From: JBOHHR01 sp050740975
GTDB lineage: Bacteria > Pseudomonadota > Gammaproteobacteria > JBOHHR01
Direction of reading: 5' to 3'
DNA: 5,275 bases
Assembly (NCBI GenBank): GCA_050740975.1
Contig: JBOIEE010000069.1
Location: 1-5,275 of the forward strand
Positions 1 through 5,275 of the stretch are shown here, one piece after another; position 1 is the stretch's first letter; every line of letters begins with the position of its first letter. The translations under genes were made by a program, and so were the position numbers. Below the pieces are notes generated by a model that ran no database searches, was not told the DNA's origin, and saw only the letters and a list, made by a program, of their open reading frames with translations.

Positions 1-409
1 AGCGTTGAATTCCGATCTCAACCCCACAGGCTTCGCAATACCCATAATCTCCGGTGCCTAACTGTCTAAGCGATTCGGCTATTTTCTTGATCAATTTGCG
101 TTCACGGTCACGAGTCCGCAACTCCAAAGCGAACTCTTCCTCTTGAGTGGCCCGATCATTGGGATCGGCAAAGGTTCCGGCATCGTCTTGTAGGTGGGTC
201 ACCGTTCGATCCACTTCTTCCATCAATTCGCGACGCCAACTCACTAAAATATTTCTGAAGTGTTCGACCTGTCCCGGGCTCATGTACTCCTCACCGCGCT
301 TGGACTGGTACGGTTCAAACCCAAAGAATGTGGTCGCAGCCTTTGCCGCCACACTCTTAGCCCTCTTTCGCTCGGTCTTCTTGCTGCTTGCCTTCTTCTC
401 TACAGACAC
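1..409 (-). CDS. dksA: RNA polymerase-binding transcription factor DksA, C-terminus beyond the window
   Basis: DksA binds in the RNA polymerase secondary channel and, with ppGpp, represses rRNA promoters and activates amino-acid genes. The first 136 codons are visible. Residues 32-136 follow the E. coli protein closely: EPYQ (32-35), GEEYM (39-43), a coiled coil with EVDRTVTH (65-72), the tip DPNDRATQEEE (82-92), then ELRTRDRERKLIKKI and GDYGYCEACGVEIGI (120-134). Tip residues matching E. coli Asp71, Asp74 and Ala76 are kept as Asp82, Asp85 and Ala87. Cys125 and Cys128 are the first zinc-finger pair; the second pair lies off the left edge. Residues 1-27 are a Lys/Arg/Ala/Ser-rich extension unlike the E. 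coli N-terminus. I chose the GTG at 409 because AGGAG lies 9 nt upstream. The in-frame ATG at 433 would add eight residues (MWCQECDK) but has no Shine-Dalgarno and lies almost at the predicted transcription start. The family identity is near certain; the start is likely but not proven. Confidence 0.96.
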   Translation of the reverse strand, partial: MSVEKKASSKKTERKRAKSVAAKAATTFFGFEPYQSKRGEEYMSPGQVEHFRNILVSWRRELMEEVDRTVTHLQDDAGTFADPNDRATQEEEFALELRTRDRERKLIKKIAESLRQLGTGDYGYCEACGVEIGIQR

Positions 410-418
410 TTTATCGCA

Positions 419-423
419 CTCCT
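419..423 (-). promoter_or_regulatory. Ribosome binding site of dksA (decides the GTG start)
   Basis: On the minus strand AGGAG is followed by a 9-nt spacer (TGCGATAAA) and then GTG at 409. This is a strong Shine-Dalgarno at good distance. The competing ATG at 433 is preceded only by GCCTTTAG, which has no purine-rich match, so the site favours the GTG start. Confidence 0.7.
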
Positions 424-441
424 GACACCACATCTAAAGGC

Positions 442-464
442 GGGGATTATCCCCAAAAATGGGG
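442..464. repeat. Two overlapping inverted repeats upstream of dksA
   Basis: GGGGA (442-446) and TCCCC (450-454) form a perfect dyad around TTA. CCCCA (451-455) and TGGGG (460-464) form a second dyad around AAAA. The two share the CCCC at 451-454, so as hairpins they would exclude each other. The first dyad covers the candidate -10 of dksA. Neither is followed by a U-tract on the minus strand, so this does not look like an intrinsic terminator for cysZ. A palindrome CGTCGACG follows directly at 465-472. A role as an operator is possible but unproven. Confidence 0.5.
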
Positions 465-475
465 CGTCGACGCAA
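446..475 (-). promoter_or_regulatory. Candidate sigma70-type promoter of dksA with GC-rich discriminator
   Basis: Reading the minus strand, TTGCGT (475-470) is followed after 18 nt by GATAAT (451-446), a five-of-six match to the -10 consensus. The -35 matches only in TTG. The bases just downstream of the -10 are CCCCGCC, a GC-rich discriminator of the kind typical of promoters inhibited by ppGpp and DksA. Transcription would start near 437-440 and give a leader of about 30 nt before the GTG at 409. This is inferred from motifs only. Confidence 0.4.
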
Positions 476-499
476 CGATTACGCACTTTTTTCCACCCC

Positions 500-1246
500 T
501 CAATCACTCGAAGTTTGGCCGCTCAACCCTGGCTTGATCTGTTCCACCCACAGGGCGGTAGCTCCCGCGACCGCGCAGGGCACAGCGAGGAAATTGACCA
601 GGGGAAACAGCGTGATCCCCAAAGTCCCCACGCCAAAGCCGAGCGTGAGCAGCCGGCGAGCGCTCAACACCGAACGTTGTTGCGGGAAGCTCAACCCGTG
701 ATTTCCTAACGGATAGTCAAGGTATTGCAGCGCGAGCAGCCATGCGCCGAGCAGAAACCATAAAAAGGGAGCGGCGATTTGTATCCCTGGGATCAGAAAC
801 AGGAGCAAACAAGGAACAGCTCTGAAGGCGATGTAAGCGATCTTACGCAGTTCGGAATAGATCACCACCAGTGCCTCGCGTACCAATCCCCTTTGCTTGA
901 GGGCCGCGAATCCTTCCCCGCGAAGGTGGGATTCCACCGCGGCGGCCAGCCAGCCGTTGAAGGGAGCCGCGAGCAGATTCGCCAGGATCGAGAAACCAAA
1001 GAACACGATGGCCATCATGACGATGATGATCACAGGCCAAACGAGCCAGTTTAACCATTGCCAACCCTCGGGGATCCATCGCTCGAGTTGAAGCCCGATC
1101 TGGTGTGCCCCAAGCGCGATTACGCTGCCGAATAGAAGGGCGTTGATCGCAAGCGGTATCAGCACAAACTGTCTTATGCCGGGTCGGGTAAGCAGGCGCA
1201 GCCCGGTAAACACATAACTCATGCCTCTTAAAACGTTTTTTAGCAT
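500..1246 (-). CDS. cysZ: CysZ-type sulfate permease (EI24 family inner-membrane protein)
   Basis: CysZ carries sulfate across the inner membrane for cysteine synthesis. The product has 248 residues, close to the 253 of E. coli, and resembles it along the whole length: LTRPGIRQFVLIPLAINALL (19-38), the WIPEGWQWLNWLVWP stretch (57-71), the hallmark AAPFNGWLA (93-101), IPGI..APFLWFLLGAWLLALQY (152-175), DYPLGNHG (177-184) and the C-terminal NFLAVPCAVAGATALWV (218-234). Hydrophobic segments lie at about 25-48, 67-97, 138-175 and 202-233, fitting the known fold of two transmembrane helices plus hemi-penetrating hairpins. The ATG at 1246 has no clear Shine-Dalgarno; the ATG at 1222 (residue 9) has AGAGG only 1 nt before it, so 1246 is kept. 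It starts 19 nt beyond the last base of queF's stop codon and has no promoter of its own that I can see, so it is probably translated from a queF-cysZ message. No cysteine-pathway gene is adjacent, so the sulfate substrate rests on homology alone. Confidence 0.93.
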   Translation of the reverse strand: MLKNVLRGMSYVFTGLRLLTRPGIRQFVLIPLAINALLFGSVIALGAHQIGLQLERWIPEGWQWLNWLVWPVIIIVMMAIVFFGFSILANLLAAPFNGWLAAAVESHLRGEGFAALKQRGLVREALVVIYSELRKIAYIAFRAVPCLLLFLIPGIQIAAPFLWFLLGAWLLALQYLDYPLGNHGLSFPQQRSVLSARRLLTLGFGVGTLGITLFPLVNFLAVPCAVAGATALWVEQIKPGLSGQTSSD

Positions 1247-1265
1247 CGCGTGGAATAAAATCGTT

Positions 1266-1655
1266 TCACGGAAGATCTACCGCAGTGGGTGGCTGCCAGC
1301 CGCGCTCGCGGTGTTCTGCGCTGACGGTCGTAGTGATCCCGCCGCGCACGTTAAACTTCGCCACCAGGCGTGCGAATCGGGGGCGGCAAGCCGCCACGAT
1401 GTCATCGAGGATCTTGTTGGTTACGGCTTCGTGATAAGTGCCTTGATTGCGGTAAGACCAAATATACAGCTTAAGCGATTTCAGCTCGAGGCAATACCGG
1501 TCGGGCACGTATGCGAGATCTAGAGTAGCGAAGTCCGGTTGCCCGGTCCTCGGACACAGGCAGGTGAATTCTGGAATCGAAATCCGCACCGTGTAGTCGC
1601 GATCCGGCATCGGGTTATCAAAGATCTCGAGGTTTTGATCTGGAACAGTGTTCAT
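1266..1655 (-). CDS. queF: NADPH-dependent preQ0 reductase QueF, single-domain type
   Basis: QueF reduces the nitrile of 7-cyano-7-deazaguanine (preQ0) to the amine preQ1 in queuosine synthesis, a cytosolic step using two NADPH. The product is 129 residues, the compact one-domain form rather than the about 280-residue two-domain form of E. coli. Visible motifs are PEFTCLCPRTGQPDFATL (28-45), the QueF signature ELKSLKLY (57-64) and YRNQGTYHEAVTN (68-80). By alignment with B. subtilis QueF, Cys34 is the nucleophile (Cys55), Asp41 the general acid (Asp62), and His75 and Glu76 bind substrate (His96, Glu97). The position of the B. subtilis protective cysteine Cys99 is Val78 here. I chose the ATG at 1655 because family similarity begins just after it (NLEIFDNP). 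The in-frame ATG at 1703 would add 16 unrelated residues and overlaps a TATAAA box. Neither start has a convincing Shine-Dalgarno. It is the first gene of a likely queF-cysZ unit and is divergent from smc. Confidence 0.95.
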   Translation of the reverse strand: MNTVPDQNLEIFDNPMPDRDYTVRISIPEFTCLCPRTGQPDFATLDLAYVPDRYCLELKSLKLYIWSYRNQGTYHEAVTNKILDDIVAACRPRFARLVAKFNVRGGITTTVSAEHRERGWQPPTAVDLP

Positions 1656-1691
1656 GGCCCATATGGTGACTCGACAAGACACAAATGTTTT

Positions 1692-1697
1692 ATACCA
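1692..1697 (-). promoter_or_regulatory. Possible -10 box for queF
   Basis: On the minus strand GGTATAAAAC contains TATAAA, about 36 nt upstream of the ATG at 1655. The overlapping sequence TGCTATGGT resembles an extended -10. I cannot find a convincing -35 at 16 to 18 nt for either, so this is a weak call that mainly argues against the upstream ATG at 1703. Confidence 0.25.
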
Positions 1698-1740
1698 TAG
1701 CACAGTCTCAGAGCGGCTTAGGGGTACTCAGCAAGAACAT

Positions 1741-1812
1741 CATTATTAGGATGGAGAAAATTGCATAAAAGAATTGAATAATCATTAAATTATTATATAA
1801 GATTAAAGTATT
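1741..1812. other. AT-rich divergent intergenic core between queF and smc
   Basis: Of these 72 bases only 13 are G or C, against clearly GC-rich coding DNA on both sides. The stretch holds the candidate smc promoter and a near match to the IHF consensus at 1780-1792 (AATCAT, four bases, TTA; one mismatch). I see no open reading frame, RNA gene or terminator in it. It most likely carries promoter and bending sequences. Confidence 0.6.
1774..1801 (+). promoter_or_regulatory. Candidate sigma70-type promoter of smc
   Basis: TTGAAT (1774-1779) and TATAAG (1796-1801) are separated by 16 nt and match the -35 and -10 consensus at four and five of six positions. The DNA upstream is A-rich, as in an UP element. 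Transcription would start near 1808 and leave a leader of about 22 nt, just enough to contain the ribosome binding site at 1813. A weaker alternative is TTGCAT (1761-1766) with TTAAAT (1785-1790). Chance matches are likely in DNA this AT-rich. Confidence 0.45.
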
Positions 1813-1817
1813 GGAGG
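1813..1817 (+). promoter_or_regulatory. Ribosome binding site of smc
   Basis: GGAGG lies 12 nt before the ATG at 1830. The spacing is longer than ideal, but no other start codon in the smc frame lies between it and the ATG, and the protein begins MRLNRIKLAGFKSF as is usual for bacterial SMC. Confidence 0.7.
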
Positions 1818-1829
1818 AACTACGTAAGC

Positions 1830-4800
1830 ATGCGGTTGAACCGAATTAAGCTGGCGGGGTTTAAGTCCTTTGTCGACCCCACCACCATTCCTTTCCCTGG
1901 GCGCCTCTGCGGCATCGTGGGGCCGAACGGCTGCGGCAAATCCAACGTCGTCGATGCGGCGATCTGGGTGATGGGTGAGAGCTCCGCCAAGCATTTACGC
2001 GGCGATTGCATGGCGGACGTGATCTTTACCGGCTCGAACACGCGCCAACCCGTCGGCTTAGCCTCGGTGGAACTGCTGTTCGACAATGCCGACGGCGCTT
2101 GGGGCGGGCCCTATGCCGCCTACAGCGAGATCGCCATCAAGCGCCAAGTGGACAGGGAAGGCTTGTCCGTGTACAGCCTCAACGGCAACCGCTGCCGCCG
2201 GCGCGACATCACCGACTTGTTCCTAGGCACCGGGGTGGGCGCAAAAAGTTACGCGGTCATCGAGCAAGGCATGATCTCGCGCATCATCGAAGCCAAACCC
2301 GAGGAGATCCGCTTCTTTATCGAGGAAGCCGCCGGCGTTTCCAAGTACAAAGAACGGCGCAGAGAGAGCGAAAATCGGATTCGCAATACCCAAACCAACT
2401 TATCGCGGATCCGAGATATCCGAGGTGAACTGGAGAAACAACTCGACCATCTGCAGCGTCAAGCGCGCGCGGCAGAGCGCTACCGGATGCTGGAGCTGGA
2501 ACAGCGCCATCTGCAAGGGACGCTTATTGCGCTCGAATGGCGTTCCTATCGCAGCCAGCAGCAACAGCAGGCGACCCAGCTCCGGCAACGGGAAACGGGC
2601 TTAGAAGCGGCCCTAGCGCAGCTATGCTCAATCGAATCCGGGATTGAACAGGGGAGGGAACATTGGCAGGCAAGCTCGCAACAGCTGCAAAGCATTGAGA
2701 AGCGCTTTTACACTGCGACGGCGGAGATCGAGCGCCTTGAACAGTCGGCGCAGCACCTGAAGGAGCGGAGCGCAACTACAGAGCGGGAGCTGAAGCAAAT
2801 CGAGCTGGATCTAACCAGCGTACGCGCGCACATCGCGCAGGCCAAACAGGAGCTTGATAAGCTCGCAGAGGACTTAAGACGCGCGCAACCGGAGCCTGTC
2901 CTCGCAGAGCAAGCGGAGATCGCGGCTCAAGGCGCGCTTAGCGCAGCAGAACAATCGCTCGCGGATTGGCAAATGGCCTGGAATGCCTATAACACGCGGG
3001 CCAATGAAGCGACCCGTAATGAGGATGTGGAAAAAACCGGTCGTGAGCACCTGATTAAAGCGGTTAACGAGATCCAGGAACGGATCCGCCGCCTGGCTGA
3101 GGAGCACGCGTCCATCTCCTTTCCATCTTTAGAGCAGGAGATCGCCATCCGCCAAGCGGATCTCGCGAGCGCGGAGTCTGAATATCATCCGCTGGTGCAA
3201 AACCGCGCCCGCACCAGACAAGACCTTGCGATTTTGCGCCAAAGCTTGCATAGCCAAACCGATGCCTTAAACGCAGCGCGTCCCCAGGCTCAAATAGCAC
3301 GGGGTCGCCTGGCCTCTTTGGAGGTCTTGCAGCAGTCTGCCTTAGGGAAAGACCAAGCTGAGGTGCTCGCCTGGCTACAGGAGAACGGGCTCGCAGATGC
3401 CGCCCGGCTGGTAGAGCGGGTAACTGTGGAACCAGGGTGGGAACGTGCTTTAGAGTGTGTGCTTAAGGAGCATTTAGAGGCCATTTGTGTCGTCGATTTC
3501 GACCAACTGGTACAACGCTTGGAAAGCTTGCCTCAGGGTTCGATAGGCGCCGTGGAAATCGGTCAACCGGCGGCCGTGCCACTATCGGCGGCACGGATCG
3601 ATGGGTTTCCCTTGTTGAGCGATAAGACGCAGCTGCCGCCGAGCATGGGTCCCCTGCTCGAGGGTATTTACCTGGCAGAGTCTCTTTCAGAGGCTTTGAC
3701 CTTACGTAAACGCCTTCCAGCACACGCATCGGTAGTAACCAAGGCAGGCGAGCGCCTGGGCGCGGGGTGGGTGAAAATCGATCGGCCGCAGGGTGACGAG
3801 GCCATGGGCATCTTACGCCGGGAGCGCGAGATCCAAGCGCTCGGCATGGAGCTGGAACGATGGGCCGAGCAGGAGGCCACCCTCTCTCAGGAGCTGGAGG
3901 AGAAACTCCGTGCGCTGAGCGCGCTGGAGGAGTCCGACGCGCGGCTGCAAGAGGAACTGGAGGCAAGGCAAAACACCGCCGCTGCGCTTCGATCCGTACT
4001 CGCAAGCTTAGAAGAGCGGGAACAACACCAACGCCGCCGTACCAGCGTCATTAACCAAGAGTTACACCTATTGCGCGAACGTGAACGCGCATGCACGCAA
4101 GAGATCAAACGTACCGAGAGGGCCCTGGAGCAGCTGCGCTCTCAGGGTGCGGACCTTCTCCCAGAGCGAGAGCGGCTGGAAGAGACGCGCCAGACGCTGA
4201 TGGAAACGCTTACGGCAAGCCGGCATGCTTGGCAACAAGCGCGCGAGGACAGCCACGCCCTAGCGCTTAAGATGGAAACACTGCGCTCGCGGTTAAGCGT
4301 GCAGGAGGAGGCGAGCAGCAGATCCCGGGAGATGGAACAACAACTTATGCAGAGACATCGCGCCTGTTTGGAAACGCTGGCCGCCAACCAGGATCCGGCC
4401 CAGAGAATAGCCGCTGAACTTGAGGAAAAGCTGAAGGAGCGCGTGACTCTGGAGCAAGAGCTGCATGGCGCGAGGCAAGCCTTACAGGTGGCACAGGAGG
4501 CGATACGGGAACAGGAAGCGATGAAGGGCCGTGTGGAGAAGGAAGTGGAGGGACTGCGCTCGCAGCTCGAGCAAGCGCGCTTGTCCTTGCAAACCGTGGA
4601 GGTAAGAGCCGAAGATCTCAAGCGGCAGCTTCAGCGATACGGTTTCGAGCCAGAGGAACTCCTGACTACCTTGCAAGAAAGTGAAACGGAAGAGCGTTTA
4701 CGAGACCGGATCGAGTCTACGGTCAGAAAGCTCGAGCGCCTGGGACCCATCAACCTCGCCGCTATCGAGGAGTGCAAGCAGATCGCCGAGCGCAAGAGCT

Positions 4801-5275
4801 ATATCGATCAACAGCACGATGACCTCGAACAAGCCCTAGAGACGCTTACCCAGGCAATAAGAAAAATTGATAGAGAGACCCGGACCCGATTCAAGGAAAC
4901 CTTCGATCGGGTGAACCAAGGTCTAGAGACGATGTTTCCGCGCTTGTTTGGTGGAGGGAGGGCTTATCTCGAGTTGACGGATGAAGATCCGCTAAACGCC
5001 GGCGTGACCCTAATGGCTCGCCCGCCCGGCAAGCGCAACAGCACCATACATCTGCTGTCCGGGGGCGAGAAAGCCTTGACCGCCTTAGCACTGGTGTTTG
5101 CGCTTTTCGAATTAAACCCGGCGCCTTTTTGCATCCTGGACGAGGCGGATGCCCCGCTGGACGATACCAATATCGAGCGCTATTGCGCTATGTTACTGTC
5201 GATGGCGCAGAAAACGCAGTTTGTGTTCGTCACCCACAACAAGATCACGATGGAGATCGCCGATCAGCTCCTCGG
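1830..5275 (+). CDS. smc: Chromosome segregation protein SMC, last residues beyond the window
   Basis: SMC is the ATPase of the Smc-ScpAB condensin; it dimerises, extrudes DNA loops and helps separate sister chromosomes. The frame is open for 1148 codons with no stop or frameshift. The N-terminal head has the Walker A motif GPNGCGKS (31-38), HLRGDCMADVIFTGS (55-69, with Arg57 at the place of the B. subtilis arginine finger) and the Q-loop glutamine at 146 in VIEQGMISR. Coiled-coil arms run about 172-505 and 662-970. The hinge lies between (about 511-660), starting VLAWLQENGLADAARL and containing GWERALECVL. The C-terminal head begins LGPINLAAIEE (971-981) and holds the signature LSGGEKALTAL (1076-1086), Walker B FCILDE (1100-1105, catalytic Glu1105), D-loop ADAPLDD (1106-1112) and switch His1136 in THNK. 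Bacterial SMCs are usually about 1160-1190 residues, so perhaps 20-40 are missing on the right. All ATPase motifs are intact. It is not MukB, which lacks this sequence pattern. Confidence 0.98.
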   Translation, partial: MRLNRIKLAGFKSFVDPTTIPFPGRLCGIVGPNGCGKSNVVDAAIWVMGESSAKHLRGDCMADVIFTGSNTRQPVGLASVELLFDNADGAWGGPYAAYSEIAIKRQVDREGLSVYSLNGNRCRRRDITDLFLGTGVGAKSYAVIEQGMISRIIEAKPEEIRFFIEEAAGVSKYKERRRESENRIRNTQTNLSRIRDIRGELEKQLDHLQRQARAAERYRMLELEQRHLQGTLIALEWRSYRSQQQQQATQLRQRETGLEAALAQLCSIESGIEQGREHWQASSQQLQSIEKRFYTATAEIERLEQSAQHLKERSATTERELKQIELDLTSVRAHIAQAKQELDKLAEDLRRAQPEPVLAEQAEIAAQGALSAAEQSLADWQMAWNAYNTRANEATRNEDVEKTGREHLIKAVNEIQERIRRLAEEHASISFPSLEQEIAIRQADLASAESEYHPLVQNRARTRQDLAILRQSLHSQTDALNAARPQAQIARGRLASLEVLQQSALGKDQAEVLAWLQENGLADAARLVERVTVEPGWERALECVLKEHLEAICVVDFDQLVQRLESLPQGSIGAVEIGQPAAVPLSAARIDGFPLLSDKTQLPPSMGPLLEGIYLAESLSEALTLRKRLPAHASVVTKAGERLGAGWVKIDRPQGDEAMGILRREREIQALGMELERWAEQEATLSQELEEKLRALSALEESDARLQEELEARQNTAAALRSVLASLEEREQHQRRRTSVINQELHLLRERERACTQEIKRTERALEQLRSQGADLLPERERLEETRQTLMETLTASRHAWQQAREDSHALALKMETLRSRLSVQEEASSRSREMEQQLMQRHRACLETLAANQDPAQRIAAELEEKLKERVTLEQELHGARQALQVAQEAIREQEAMKGRVEKEVEGLRSQLEQARLSLQTVEVRAEDLKRQLQRYGFEPEELLTTLQESETEERLRDRIESTVRKLERLGPINLAAIEECKQIAERKSYIDQQHDDLEQALETLTQAIRKIDRETRTRFKETFDRVNQGLETMFPRLFGGGRAYLELTDEDPLNAGVTLMARPPGKRNSTIHLLSGGEKALTALALVFALFELNPAPFCILDEADAPLDDTNIERYCAMLLSMAQKTQFVFVTHNKITMEIADQLL

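Noticed and set aside
442..464. Intrinsic terminator after cysZ
   Set aside because: The hairpins have 5-bp stems and no U-tract follows them in the minus-strand transcript; the position also fits the dksA promoter.
260..709. Plus-strand open frame of 149 codons across the dksA-cysZ junction
   Set aside because: It runs antisense to the well-supported dksA and cysZ genes, and its low-complexity product resembles no family I know. It is a shadow frame.
1656..1703. Longer queF starting at the ATG at 1703
   Set aside because: The extra 16 residues do not resemble QueF, there is no ribosome binding site, and the ATG overlaps a probable -10 box.
2554..2568. Run of five glutamine codons in the SMC arm (residues 243-247) as a repeat element
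   Set aside because: It is short, has mixed CAG/CAA codons and sits in a Gln-rich coiled coil, so it is ordinary composition rather than a repeat expansion.
3463..4621. Long minus-strand open frames within smc (3463-4005 and 4142-4621)
   Set aside because: They are antisense to the intact smc coding frame. Their Ser/Arg/Cys/Pro-rich products are typical reverse readings of Glu/Leu/Gln/Ala-rich coiled-coil codons.
1..5275. Mobile element, phage, defence or biosynthetic system
   Set aside because: All coding capacity is taken up by four conserved housekeeping genes with intact motifs, and I found no transposase, integrase, long terminal repeats or direct-repeat array.

Overview
This window looks like ordinary chromosomal core DNA from a proteobacterium, most likely a gammaproteobacterium. 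The support is the gene content: a DksA with the E. coli-type acidic tip, a CysZ-type membrane protein, a one-domain QueF and a full-length SMC condensin subunit. The coding DNA is moderately GC-rich. I see no transposase, phage gene, CRISPR array, tRNA or rRNA, and no candidate for a new biological system. The species cannot be fixed from the sequence alone.

Layout: the left third is read leftwards. In transcription order it holds queF (1655 to 1266), cysZ (1246 to 500) and the first 136 codons of dksA (409 to the left edge). queF and cysZ are 17 nt apart and are probably co-transcribed. dksA lies 90 nt downstream of cysZ and seems to have its own promoter, whose -10 sits inside a perfect GGGGA/TCCCC dyad. 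A short intergenic stretch (1656-1829) with a core of about 80% A+T separates this group from smc, which is read rightwards. smc starts at 1830 and stays open to the right edge; 1148 codons are visible and only a short C-terminal tail should be missing.

The genes do not form one pathway. QueF makes the queuosine precursor preQ1 for tRNA modification. CysZ is a sulfate-permease-type membrane protein. DksA is the RNA polymerase cofactor of the stringent response. SMC compacts and helps segregate the chromosome. The arrangement recalls E. coli, where cysZ is divergent from zipA-ligA, and other gammaproteobacteria, where smc precedes zipA-ligA. This suggests that zipA and ligA lie just to the right of the window.
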